Below, in pieces: positions 8,045 to 16,588 of a stretch of DNA of 64,000 nt. Source of the stretch: Halosimplex carlsbadense 2-9-1 (GTDB lineage Archaea; Halobacteriota; Halobacteria; Halobacteriales; Haloarculaceae); contig NZ_AOIU01000018.1 in NCBI RefSeq assembly GCF_000337455.1, positions 1 to 64,000 on the forward strand, read 5' to 3'. The first letter of the stretch is position 1. Every line of letters begins with the position of its first letter. The translations under genes and the position numbers were made by a program. The notes beneath the pieces are model-generated. The model was not told the DNA's origin. It saw nothing but the letters and a program-made list of their open reading frames with translations, and made no database searches.

Positions 8045-9727
8045 TCACTGGTACCGGCCCCGTCCCTCGATCGCCCGGAGGCGGTCGAGTACAGTCCCGT
8101 CGCGCTCGCTGGTCGCGCGGTAGGCCTCCTCGGCGGCCGCCTGCAACCGATCGGCGTCGTCGGCCGTCCCGGCGAGGCTCTGGGCGAAGACGTGCAGGTC
8201 CATCGCGTGGTCCTCCTCGTGGCCCGTGTGGTAGCCGAGGCCGAAGTCGATGAGGAAGACGCGGTCCGCGTCTCCGTCGCCCGAGCCGACGCGGACGTTC
8301 CGCGTCGTCGGGTCGCCGTGGACGAACCCGGCGTCGTGGATCGTCGCGAGGTATCGCCCGACCGCCCGGGCCCGGTCGACGGTCAGTTCGGCGTCGAGGT
8401 CGCGGTCGCCGACGCGCTGGAAGCCGATCGTCGACTCGGCGGTGTCCACGTCGAGCACGAGCGGCGTCGGGACGCCACAGCGGCGCGCCTCGCTGGTGAG
8501 CCGCGCCTCGATCCGCGTCCGCTCGCGGCGCAGTCGCTCGTCCAGCGCGGGGTGGCGATAGGAGCGGGGCACTCGCCGTTTGACGACCCGGTCGCCCTCG
8601 ATCGAGACGGTCGCCTCGGCGCCCCGTTGTTCGGCCGCGTCACCGGCGTCGACGCGCGTCGCAGGCGCGGGCGCCGGCTCGGACTCGTCGGCCCGCCAGC
8701 TCACCGCCACCTCGTCGGGCCGGAAGTCCGAGTCGATGGCCGACTCCGCCACCGCGAGCGTGTCGCCCGCGGCGGCCATCTTCGCGCCCAGCACCGCGAT
8801 CATGCCGGCGTTGTCCCGCAGGAACCGGTCCTCGGGAACGTACAGCTCGGCGCCGCGTTGCTCGCACATCTCCCGGAGCATTCCCTGGAGGCGGTCGTTC
8901 TGGCCGACGCCGCCGCCCAGGACGAGTTCCTCGCGGCCGGTCAGCGACAGCGCCCGCTCGCTCACTTCCGTCAGCATCGCGAAGACGGTCTCCTCCAGGC
9001 CGCGACACACGTCCTCGACCGGCGTTCCCGAGTCGTACTCGTCTTTCGCCGCGCTCATGATCCCCGAGAAGGAGAAGTCCATCCCCTTGACGACGTACGG
9101 TAGGTCGACGTACTCGCCGTCTCTCGCGTGTGATTCGACCTTCGGCCCGCCGGGGTGAGACCAGCCGACGTGGCGCGTGAACTTGTCCAGGGCGTTGCCG
9201 ACGCCGGTGTCCATCGTCTCGCCCAGCACGCGATAGCGACCGTTCCGATAGGCGAGGACGTGGGCGTTAGCGCCGCTGGCGTTGAGACACACCGGTCGGT
9301 CGAAGCCCGAGTAGTGGCGACCGACCTCCAGGTGGGCGACCATGTGGTTGACCCCGACCAGCGGCACGTCGAAGCGCTGGGCGACCGCCCGGGCCGCCGT
9401 CCCGACGATCCGCAGGCACGGGCCGAGACCGGGACCGCGGGAGAAGGCCACGGCGTCGATGGGCGCGGCGTCGGCGTTGCGACCCTCCTCGGCCGCCCGC
9501 TCGCGGGCCTCGGCGAGTGCCGTCTCGACGACGCTCGGGACGGCCTCGCTCATGTGCTCGGCGGCCTCGCGGGGGTGGATGCCGCCGCTCTCCGGCTGGT
9601 AGGGGTTGCTCTCGATGAACACGTCGTCGGTCTCGACCTCGTAGACGGCGGCGCTGGCCGCCCAGGCGGTCCCCTCGATGCCGAGGACGCGCCGGATATC
9701 GTCGGACTCCGATGCGGTCGAGACCAT
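8045..9727 (-). CDS. kae1-bud32: KEOPS fusion protein: Kae1 (t6A synthase subunit) fused to Bud32 kinase
   Basis: The protein takes part in N6-threonylcarbamoyladenosine synthesis on tRNAs reading ANN codons. The 560-residue chain has an N-terminal Kae1/TsaD ASKHA domain (1-~325). This includes LGIEGTAWAASAA, GPGLGPCLR, the metal-binding HMVAH (128-132), CLNASGANAH and LGGGVGQNDRLQ. A linker follows, then a Bud32 atypical kinase domain (about 350-560) with FVHGDPTTRNV as catalytic loop and LIDFGLGYHTGHEEDHAMDL as the DFG-like segment. The start at 9727 (MVSTASESDD) excludes a non-homologous upstream extension. Such fusions are known from haloarchaea and methanogens. It lies downstream of S27ae, with an SDR gene between them. 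Confidence 0.96.
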   Translation of the reverse strand: MVSTASESDDIRRVLGIEGTAWAASAAVYEVETDDVFIESNPYQPESGGIHPREAAEHMSEAVPSVVETALAEARERAAEEGRNADAAPIDAVAFSRGPGLGPCLRIVGTAARAVAQRFDVPLVGVNHMVAHLEVGRHYSGFDRPVCLNASGANAHVLAYRNGRYRVLGETMDTGVGNALDKFTRHVGWSHPGGPKVESHARDGEYVDLPYVVKGMDFSFSGIMSAAKDEYDSGTPVEDVCRGLEETVFAMLTEVSERALSLTGREELVLGGGVGQNDRLQGMLREMCEQRGAELYVPEDRFLRDNAGMIAVLGAKMAAAGDTLAVAESAIDSDFRPDEVAVSWRADESEPAPAPATRVDAGDAAEQRGAEATVSIEGDRVVKRRVPRSYRHPALDERLRRERTRIEARLTSEARRCGVPTPLVLDVDTAESTIGFQRVGDRDLDAELTVDRARAVGRYLATIHDAGFVHGDPTTRNVRVGSGDGDADRVFLIDFGLGYHTGHEEDHAMDLHVFAQSLAGTADDADRLQAAAEEAYRATSERDGTVLDRLRAIEGRGRYQ

Positions 9728-9810
9728 CGCTCGTTCCCGGGTCGGCCGGCCAGCGAAAAGACCACTTCGGTCTGGGCCGACCGCACCGGTCCGTCCGGGA
9801 CGGCCGGCGG

Positions 9811-10569
9811 CTACTGACTCGTGTATCCGCCGTCGACCGTCATCGCCTCGCCGGTGACGAACGACGCGTCCTCGGAACAGAGCCAGACGGCGGCGTCGCC
9901 GATCTCTTCGGGTTCGCCGAGCCGTCCGACCGGCGTCGCGGCGGTGGCCTGCTCGATGGACTCGGGATCGTCCTCGCGCGACTGTGCGACCATCGGCGTG
10001 TCGATGACGCCCGGACACACCGCGTTGACGCGGACGCCCTCGCCGCTGTACTCCAGCGCCGCGGTCTTGGTCAGTCCGATCACGCCGAACTTGCTGGCGG
10101 CGTAGGGGCTGATCTCCGGGAACCCGACCTGTCCGGCGATCGACGACGTGTTGACGACCGCCCCGCCTCCGTCTTCGAGCATGACCGGGATCTCCGCGCG
10201 CATCCCGAGGAACACGCCCTTCAGGTTCACGCCGATCACTCGCTCGAAGTTGTCGACCGGCTGGTCGCTCGTCGCCGCGCGCTCGCCCTCGATACCGGCG
10301 TTGTTGAACGCGAAGTCCAGCCCGCCGTACTCGTCGACCGCAGCGTCGACCATCGCGCCGGCGTCGGCGGGGTCGCTCACGTCCGTCTCGACGAACGTCG
10401 CCTCCCCGCCCGCGTCCTCGATGTCCGCGACGGTCGCCTCTCCCTCCTCGATCTTCAGGTCCGCGACGACCACCGACGCGCCTTCCTCGGCGAACCGTTT
10501 CGCCGCCGCCTCGCCGATGCCGCCGCTCGCCCCCGTCACTATCGCTGTCTTACCGTCGAAGTTTGCCAT
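9811..10569 (-). CDS. Short-chain dehydrogenase/reductase (classical SDR, FabG-like)
   Basis: The 252-residue protein is a complete classical SDR. It has TGASGGIG for cofactor binding (residues about 12-19), NNAG (NNAGIEGE), catalytic Ser in NTSSIAGQVG, YAASK (Tyr/Lys pair), and a PG motif followed by TPM. Substrate specificity cannot be read; 3-oxoacyl reductase, glucose dehydrogenase or generic alcohol oxidoreductase are all possible. The start at 10569 (MANFDGKTAIVTG) is the family-typical position. The gene sits between the S24e-S27ae pair and Kae1-Bud32, interrupting a grouping that is usually adjacent. Confidence 0.92.
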   Translation of the reverse strand: MANFDGKTAIVTGASGGIGEAAAKRFAEEGASVVVADLKIEEGEATVADIEDAGGEATFVETDVSDPADAGAMVDAAVDEYGGLDFAFNNAGIEGERAATSDQPVDNFERVIGVNLKGVFLGMRAEIPVMLEDGGGAVVNTSSIAGQVGFPEISPYAASKFGVIGLTKTAALEYSGEGVRVNAVCPGVIDTPMVAQSREDDPESIEQATAATPVGRLGEPEEIGDAAVWLCSEDASFVTGEAMTVDGGYTSQ

Positions 10570-10849
10570 TGGGTGTCTCCCCGTTCGACCTTGGAGTGCC
10601 GGCGTGATGAATGTGTCACTCAAAGGTACGGTGTCGACGCCGCTCCGGTGGTCCCGATCAATGTCCGACGCCCCGAACCGTCGAGCCGCCGCCGGACGCT
10701 CGCTCTCGCGTGGATGGACCGGTCATTCGAACGGAACGTCCGGCGTCTCGGCTATCAATTTTCTGTCGAGCGCCGACCGGCAGGAGAGCGGCTCCGAGAC
10801 GAACGAACGGGGCGCTACGCGGCGGTGAAAACGGCGGAGAAGTCGGGGC

Positions 10850-10984
10850 CTACTCCCACTCGGTGTAGCCGCACTTTCCACAGTGCTTGCGGTCGCCGTG
10901 GTCGGCGAGGAAGGTGTCGCCACAGCGGGGACACTGCTCGCGGTCGGTGGTGCCGTCCTCGTCGTAGAACTCGTGGCGGGGCAT
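10850..10984 (-). CDS. rps27ae: 30S ribosomal protein S27ae
   Basis: The 44-residue zinc-ribbon ribosomal protein starts [11 protein letters not shown]. Its two zinc knuckles are CPRCG (residues 18-22) and CGKCG (35-39), and it ends GYTEWE, a standard S27ae C-terminus. The ATG follows directly on the S24e stop codon with no spacer, so the two are cotranscribed and probably translationally coupled. The length is normal for archaea, which lack the ubiquitin fusion of eukaryotes. Confidence 0.95.
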   Translation of the reverse strand: MPRHEFYDEDGTTDREQCPRCGDTFLADHGDRKHCGKCGYTEWE

Positions 10985-11293
10985 CTAGGCCTCCTCGGCC
11001 TCTTCGGCCTCGTCGGCGACGATCTTGTTGCGTTCGAGCATGTGGTCCTGCTCGACGTCGCGGGCGTAGTCGGCGTCGTCGTAGACCTTCGCGTAGCCGA
11101 CGGTCTTGCGCATGCCGAACTTGGTGTCCAGCTCGTGGACGACGACTTCCTCGGCGTCCTTGTTGAGCTTGGCCGCCAGCGAGTCGCGCACGGAGAGCCG
11201 CGAGGGCGTCGCCTCGTCGTGGGTCATCTCGAAGCGCACGTCCGTCCGATGCAACATCGGGTTCTCGTCTTCCTCGATGATGTCGATGTCCAT
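10985..11293 (-). CDS. rps24e: 30S ribosomal protein S24e
   Basis: The 102-residue protein starts MDIDIIEEDENPMLHRTDVRF. It continues with HDEATPSRLSVRDSLAAKLN and FGMRKTVGYAKVYDD, which are S24e family signatures. The C-terminus is acidic (ADEAEEAEEA), as is usual for haloarchaeal ribosomal proteins. The TATA-like CTTTTACC upstream (around 11320-11325) gives a leaderless start at 11293 and argues against the longer frame. It is the first gene of a pair with S27ae. Confidence 0.95.
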   Translation of the reverse strand: MDIDIIEEDENPMLHRTDVRFEMTHDEATPSRLSVRDSLAAKLNKDAEEVVVHELDTKFGMRKTVGYAKVYDDADYARDVEQDHMLERNKIVADEAEEAEEA

Positions 11294-11500
11294 GGTTCGT
11301 TGCCCAATACTCCCCCCGAAGCGGGTAAAAGGATTTCGAACCCGCCAGTAGCGGCCGCGCCCGCCGCGGACCGAGTACACGGCCCGAACCGTCACCGATC
11401 GACGCCCGAACCGACGCCCTGACCCGAACGAGTACGGATACGGGGTCGAGACGACGGCCGAATTGACACTCGTTTATCACGTCCGGCCGAGAGTTCGAGC

Positions 11501-11911
11501 GTGCCCGACCGACGGCACTCACGACTGATAGCGGGGCTGCTCGCGGCGTTCGCCGCCGCGCTCGGCGCGTACGACACGCTCTTTCTCGGCGGTGTCACCG
11601 ACGCCGGCGGCTGGGGTCCGGTCGCGCTCTACAGCGCCACGGCGCTCCTGCTGCTGGTCCCGTACGTTTCGGACCGGGCCCGGGAATTCTTCCACCGGAT
11701 CGCCCGAACCCGGCCAGTACTGGCCGGGTTAGTGCTGTTCAGCGTGGGCGCGCTCGCGCTCGCCGTGTGGCTGGTCGTCGACGTCGCTCGTGCGCCGCCG
11801 GGCGAGTTCGAGGCCGTCGTCGCGGTCGCGTTCTGGGTCCTGATACTCGGCGGCTCCGGCGTGAGCGTCCTCCGGAGCGTCCGCCACGGGTTAGAACGGG
11901 ACCGCTCGTGA
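11501..11911 (+). CDS. Small membrane protein, four transmembrane segments, unknown function
   Basis: The 136-residue hydrophobic protein has four predicted membrane helices (about residues 9-30, 40-58, 72-95 and 103-122) separated by short charged loops, with an Arg-rich cytoplasmic end. A GTTTATCA box (11472-11479) at leaderless distance supports the GTG start at 11501. No family recognised. Confidence 0.65.
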   Translation: MPDRRHSRLIAGLLAAFAAALGAYDTLFLGGVTDAGGWGPVALYSATALLLLVPYVSDRAREFFHRIARTRPVLAGLVLFSVGALALAVWLVVDVARAPPGEFEAVVAVAFWVLILGGSGVSVLRSVRHGLERDRS

Positions 11912-12004
11912 GTCGACCGGACCGCCGCGGCGGTCCGGTTACTCGGTATCAGGATCCGAAATGTGCGCGGTAGGTTGATACGGGCACGGTCGAATACGCT
12001 TCCA

Positions 12005-13468
12005 ATGACTGCAGACGTTCCTTCACTCGCGCGGGTGACAACCGGGGTGTCCGGCCTCGACGAAGTGCTAGAGGGGGGGCTGATCGAGGGACGGAGCTAC
12101 CTCGTCCGCGGGCAGCCGGGGTCGGGCAAGACCATCCTCGGTTTCCACTTCGTCTCGGCGGGCGCCGCGGCCGGCGAGCGGAGCCTGTTCATCAACCTCG
12201 AAGAGGACGAGGCCGACGTGCGCGCCAACGCCGCGTCGCTGGGCTTCTCGCTCGACGGTGTGGACGTGCTCGACCTGTCGCCCTCCTCGGACTTTTTCGC
12301 CGAGGACCAGTCCTACAGCGTCTTCGGGGCGGACGAAGTCGAGGGCGACGACCTCACCGAGCAGATCGCCGAGCGCGTCGCCGAGCGCGACCCCGACCGG
12401 GTGTTCGTCGACCCGGTCACGCAGTTTCGCTACCTGACCGGCGACGACTACCAGTTCCGCAAGCAGATCATCTCCTTTACCCGATTCCTCGAAGAGCACG
12501 ACGCGACGGTCCTCTTCACCTCCCAGACGACTCCCGACGCCCCGGACGACGACCTGCAGTTCATGAGCGACGGCATCGTCGAGCTCGCCTACGAGAACGA
12601 CCGCCGCCGGCTGACCGTCCCGAAGTTCCGCGCGTCGGACAAGCGGGCCGGTCCCCACGGGATGGCCATCCACGGCGACGGCGTCCACGTCTACCCGCAA
12701 CTGGTCCCGTCGGCTCACGGCGTCGGCTTCGACACCGAACCCATCCCCTCGGGCATCCCCGCGTTCGACGAGCTGCTCGGCGGCGGCATCGAGCGCGGGA
12801 CGATCACCGTCGTCAGCGGTCCCACTGGGGTCGGCAAGACGACCACGGGCACCCAGTTCCTCCGCGAGGCGGCCGACCGCGGCGAGCGTTCGGCGGTCTT
12901 CCTGCTGGAGGAGTCGGTCGACACCTTCGAACACCGCTCGGAGGCCGTCGGCATGCCGATATCGTCGCTGCGCGAGGAGGGGGCCCTCGTCGTCGAGGCG
13001 GTCGAACCGCTGACGACCTCGCCCCAGGAGTTCGCCCAGCGAGTCCGTCGCGAGGTCGAGGAGCACGAGACGCGCGTCGTCATGATCGACGGCGCCCGGG
13101 GCTACAAGCTCTCGATGCAGGGCGAGGACGACGACCTGGTCCGCGAACTCCACGCGCTGGGGCGGTACCTGAAGAACATGGGCGTCACGGTGATCCTGGT
13201 CGACGAGATCGACACCGTCACCGGCGATTTCCAGGCGACCAACTCCGGTATCAGCTACCTCGCCGACAACGTCGTCTTCCTCTCCTATCTGGAGATGGAG
13301 GGGGAACTCCGGAAGGTCGCGGGCGTCCTGAAAAAGCGCGTCGGCGACTTCGAACGCACGCTCCGGGAGTTCCGGATCACCGAGGACGGCATCGCGGTCG
13401 GCGACCCGCTGACCGGGTTGCGCGGGGTCCTCCGCGGTGCGCCGGAGTTCGTCGACGCGGAGGAGTGA
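12005..13468 (+). CDS. KaiC-like RecA-fold ATPase with two tandem domains
   Basis: The 487-residue protein has two KaiC/RadA-type P-loop domains. Domain 1 carries GQPGSGKT (residues 36-43) and domain 2 carries GPTGVGKT (272-279). The end of domain 2 reads VTGDFQATNSGISYLADNVVFL and then RKVAGVLKKRVGDFERTLREF, close to the CII domain of cyanobacterial KaiC. By inspection the serine in GISYL falls at or near the autophosphorylated serine of KaiC, with Tyr in place of the neighbouring threonine; this needs an alignment. The stop overlaps the start of the histidine kinase downstream, so it is probably a signalling ATPase rather than a recombinase. TATA-like GGTTGATA lies about 27 bases before the ATG. 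Confidence 0.9.
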   Translation: MTADVPSLARVTTGVSGLDEVLEGGLIEGRSYLVRGQPGSGKTILGFHFVSAGAAAGERSLFINLEEDEADVRANAASLGFSLDGVDVLDLSPSSDFFAEDQSYSVFGADEVEGDDLTEQIAERVAERDPDRVFVDPVTQFRYLTGDDYQFRKQIISFTRFLEEHDATVLFTSQTTPDAPDDDLQFMSDGIVELAYENDRRRLTVPKFRASDKRAGPHGMAIHGDGVHVYPQLVPSAHGVGFDTEPIPSGIPAFDELLGGGIERGTITVVSGPTGVGKTTTGTQFLREAADRGERSAVFLLEESVDTFEHRSEAVGMPISSLREEGALVVEAVEPLTTSPQEFAQRVRREVEEHETRVVMIDGARGYKLSMQGEDDDLVRELHALGRYLKNMGVTVILVDEIDTVTGDFQATNSGISYLADNVVFLSYLEMEGELRKVAGVLKKRVGDFERTLREFRITEDGIAVGDPLTGLRGVLRGAPEFVDAEE

Positions 13469-15081
13469 CGGTGTCGAGTACCGACGGCCCGCCCGACCGC
13501 GTCCGCGTGCTCGTGGCCCACGACCGAAACCGCGAGCTGCTCGCCGAGTGGCTCGGCGACACCTACGAGGTCCTGAGCGGTCTCGACGACGAGGGAACCG
13601 CCGGGGGCGGCGACGGCGAGGGACCGTTCGCCGCCACGGACCTCTGTCTGGTCGACCCGGAGGGGTTCGCCGCCAACCGCGAGCGACTGCGGACGTGGAA
13701 GGACCGCGCCGACCCGGTGTTCGCGCCGGTCGTGCTGGTGACCGAGGAGCCGCTGAGCGAGGGGCTCGACCCCGAGAGCTGGGAGAGCATCGACGGGCTG
13801 TACGTCGTCGACGACGTGGTCCAGATCCCCGTCGAGAAGGCCGTCCTCTTCCGGCGGCTGGAGAACCTCCTCTCGCGGCGGTCGCTGTCGACGGATCTGG
13901 CCCGCTCGTATGAGCGCGCCGAGGAGCGGTTCGCCTCGCTCTTTCACGCGACGCCCGACCCGGCGCTGGTGCTCTCGGAGGGGCACATCATCTACGTCAA
14001 CGACGCCCTCTGCGAGGAGTTCGGCGTCGACCGCGACGATATCCACTGGCGACACATCGCCGAACTCGACGCGCTCCCCCCGGCGACCAGAGACCAGATC
14101 GAGTCACAGATCGAACGGGTACTCGCGGCGGAGAGCGAGACCGACGCCGCCGACTGGACCGGCGGCGACGACCCGCCGGAGGACCTCCGCGAGGCGGCGG
14201 TCGACGACGGGACCGACGACGCGGTCGAGACCGGACCGAACGCGACCCTCGACGACGCGGTGACCGACGAAGCGCTGGACGAACGGACGGAGACGGTCGT
14301 CGTCGAGCGGCCCGACGGCGAGCGGCGCTACGCCGAGACGAACGTCAAGCCGATGATCCTCGACGAGCGACGCAACGTCGCGGTGGTGATGCGCGACGTG
14401 ACCGAGCGCCGCCGGCGCAAGCGCGAACTCGAGCGGAAGAACGAACGGCTCGAAGAGTTCGCGAGCATCGTCAGCCACGACCTGCGGAACCCGATCCAGG
14501 TGCTCGACGGGCGACTGAGCCATCTCGAAGAGAGCGCCGTCGACGACGGTGCGTTGGCCGACGGGGAGTCGCTGGCCGACCAGGTCGAGCCGATGCGGCG
14601 GTCGGTCGACCGCATGTCGGACCTCGTCGACGACATGCTCACGCTCGCGCGCGAGGGCACGGCCGTCGAGGAGACCGAAGTCGTCGACCTCGCCGCCGTC
14701 GCCGAGGAGGCGTGGACGACGACCGACGCGCCGGCGGCGACGTTCGCCGTCGACGGCGACCTCGCGCTCGCGGCCGACCCCTCGCGGCTCCGCCAGCTGT
14801 TCGAGAACTGCTTCCGGAACGCGGTCGACCACGGCCCGTCAGACGTGACCGTCCGCGTCGGCGACCTGCCCGACGGACGGGGCTTTTTCGTCGAGGACGA
14901 CGGCCCTGGCATCCCCGAATCCGAGCGCGACGAGATATTCGAGCTGGGCCACACCACGAGCGACGACGGAACCGGGCTCGGGCTCGGCATCGTTTCGGAG
15001 ATCGTCGACGCCCACGGCTGGACGGTCTCGGTGACCGAGAGCGAAGGCGGCGGCGCCCGCTTCGAGATCGTGGTCGAGTGA
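13465..15081 (+). CDS. Sensor histidine kinase: receiver-like, PAS and HisKA/HATPase domains
   Basis: The 538-residue cytoplasmic kinase has no membrane segment. Residues about 9-135 look like a divergent receiver domain (RVLVAHD, then DLCLVDPEGF and PVVLVTEEPL). A PAS domain follows (about 150-320), then HisKA with phospho-accepting His in IVSHDLRNP (about H338) and HATPase_c with ENCFRNAVDH, DDGPGIP and GLGLGIV. The GTG at 13465 overlaps the KaiC-like stop by four bases; a second GTG at 13471 is an alternative start. The tight coupling suggests the kinase and ATPase work in one pathway. No response regulator is adjacent. Confidence 0.92.
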   Translation: MTVSSTDGPPDRVRVLVAHDRNRELLAEWLGDTYEVLSGLDDEGTAGGGDGEGPFAATDLCLVDPEGFAANRERLRTWKDRADPVFAPVVLVTEEPLSEGLDPESWESIDGLYVVDDVVQIPVEKAVLFRRLENLLSRRSLSTDLARSYERAEERFASLFHATPDPALVLSEGHIIYVNDALCEEFGVDRDDIHWRHIAELDALPPATRDQIESQIERVLAAESETDAADWTGGDDPPEDLREAAVDDGTDDAVETGPNATLDDAVTDEALDERTETVVVERPDGERRYAETNVKPMILDERRNVAVVMRDVTERRRRKRELERKNERLEEFASIVSHDLRNPIQVLDGRLSHLEESAVDDGALADGESLADQVEPMRRSVDRMSDLVDDMLTLAREGTAVEETEVVDLAAVAEEAWTTTDAPAATFAVDGDLALAADPSRLRQLFENCFRNAVDHGPSDVTVRVGDLPDGRGFFVEDDGPGIPESERDEIFELGHTTSDDGTGLGLGIVSEIVDAHGWTVSVTESEGGGARFEIVVE

Positions 15082-15108
15082 GGGCCGCCCGCTTCGAAAA
15101 CTGGCCCG

Positions 15109-16158
15109 CTACGTGTGCATCTCGCCGAGTTCGGCAAGCAGATGCGAGACGTGGATGCGGTCGTTCGTGCCCTCGTGCAGGTCGACGTCGATCTCGCCGG
15201 CCAGCCGGTGGACTCGCGCCAGGGCGGCACCGGAGTACCGCGAACGGGCGACGGTCAACACGTCCTCCAGCACCTCCTCGCCGCTGTGGCCCTCGTCGAC
15301 GAGCAGGTCGTCCAGCGTCTTCCGGGCGTCGGTGAACTCGCCGGCTTCGGCGGCGGTGACCATCTCCTGGACCCGCTCGTCGGCGCCCAGCGACCCCAGC
15401 ACCTCGTAGGCGGTGTTCATCGTGATCTCGCCCTCCTGTTCGTGGGTGGTCTGGGCGGCCAGGATCGCCTCCCGGAGGTCACCGTCGGCGTAGCCCGCGA
15501 CGTACTCGATGCCCTCGTCGTCGTAGTCGGCGCCCTCCGCGTCGACGATGTCCTCCAGCACGGCGACGGTCTCGTCGTGGGTCGGCTTGCGGACGGCGAC
15601 GGGGAAACACCGCGAGCGGATCGGCGGGATCAGTGCCGAGGGCTGGCGGGTCGCGATGACGAACTGCGTCGCCTCGTAGTACTGCTCCATCACCCGACGG
15701 AGCGCCTGTTGGAAGTCCTCGCGGACGCCCTCGGCGTTGTCCAGCAGGACCGTCTTGTAGTTGCCCGAAACCGGCTGGTAGCTCGCCGACTCCTTGAGGA
15801 CGTGGTTGATGAGGTCCGCCTTCGAGGACTCCCGGCGGCGCTTGCTGTCGATGAACCGTGAGAACCGGTCGTCCTCGCTGACCTCCTTTTTCGTCATGTC
15901 GAAGAAGTCGGCGACGTTGATCTCCACGAGATCGGCCTCGGGGTCGTCGTGGAGTTCGGCGGCCAGCGCGCGGACCGCAGCGGTCTTGCCGGCGCCCTTC
16001 GGCCCGTGGACGAGCAGGTTCATCGGCTCGGAGACGACGCTCTGGAGGTGTTCGCGGACGTTCGGCTGTGGCAGGTCGCCGAGCGCCGGGGCGTGCGTCT
16101 CGGTCCAGAGCGGGCCCTCGACCGCTGCCGTCCCGTCGTCGCTGTCCTCGTCGGCCAT
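15109..16158 (-). CDS. Second, divergent replication factor C small subunit
   Basis: The 349-residue AAA+ protein is related to RfcS but divergent. It has Walker A GPKGAGKT (residues 52-59), a Walker B read as LLDNAEG instead of the usual DEAD form, and IRSRCF for the SRC motif. The RFC box is degenerate (LWTETHAPALGDL). The C-terminal collar domain is recognisable (DLREAILAAQ, DDLLVDEG). Some haloarchaea and methanosarcinas encode two small RFC subunits that share one complex. The altered Walker B suggests weaker or regulatory ATPase activity, but this is inference. The start at 16158 (MADEDS) fits better than an in-frame ATG six codons upstream. Confidence 0.88.
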   Translation of the reverse strand: MADEDSDDGTAAVEGPLWTETHAPALGDLPQPNVREHLQSVVSEPMNLLVHGPKGAGKTAAVRALAAELHDDPEADLVEINVADFFDMTKKEVSEDDRFSRFIDSKRRRESSKADLINHVLKESASYQPVSGNYKTVLLDNAEGVREDFQQALRRVMEQYYEATQFVIATRQPSALIPPIRSRCFPVAVRKPTHDETVAVLEDIVDAEGADYDDEGIEYVAGYADGDLREAILAAQTTHEQEGEITMNTAYEVLGSLGADERVQEMVTAAEAGEFTDARKTLDDLLVDEGHSGEEVLEDVLTVARSRYSGAALARVHRLAGEIDVDLHEGTNDRIHVSHLLAELGEMHT

Positions 16159-16271
16159 TGCCCGCCGGTAGGTCACCCCCGCGTATCAATCCACCTCTCT
16201 CCGGTCGAGGCGCGCGGTCGGTCTCCCCCCGGCGCAGAAGACTTATCGCCGCGCAGTTATGTCGTAGTCGT

Positions 16272-16508
16272 ATGGACGGAACCGGCGGCGAAGATACCGG
16301 CGACAGGGGGACCGGATCGAAGGCCACCGGCGCGAGTGCCCCAGACGCGGTGGCCAAGAGCGAAGCGGCCAGCCGGACCGAGGAGGCGGAGGAAGTGTCG
16401 GGGTTCACCGGGTCGTCAGTCGTCAGGACGGTCGTCGCGTTCCTCGCTGGCCTCGGCGTGTTCTTCGCGTTGCTGTACGCCCTCTCGATCGTGTTGAACT
16501 CGTACTGA
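16272..16508 (+). CDS. Small single-pass membrane protein
   Basis: The 78-residue protein has a Gly/Thr/Ser/Glu-rich hydrophilic N-terminal half and a single membrane helix at about 51-75 (VVRTVVAFLAGLGVFFALLYAL), ending at LNSY. An upstream AT-rich stretch (about 16238-16262) may contain the promoter. Haloarchaeal genomes carry many such proteins; function unknown. Confidence 0.6.
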   Translation: MDGTGGEDTGDRGTGSKATGASAPDAVAKSEAASRTEEAEEVSGFTGSSVVRTVVAFLAGLGVFFALLYALSIVLNSY

Positions 16509-16588
16509 GCGGTGTCCGACTGTTCGACGGCCACGGCTACGCCCGAACGCGGGCCTCTCCTCGGCAGCCGCCGCGGGCCCAGGGCGGA

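Noticed and set aside
10570..10849. Intergenic gap between S27ae and the SDR gene, checked for a gene
   Set aside because: Frames present are Ser/Arg-rich and lack start signals; nothing supportable beyond spacer.
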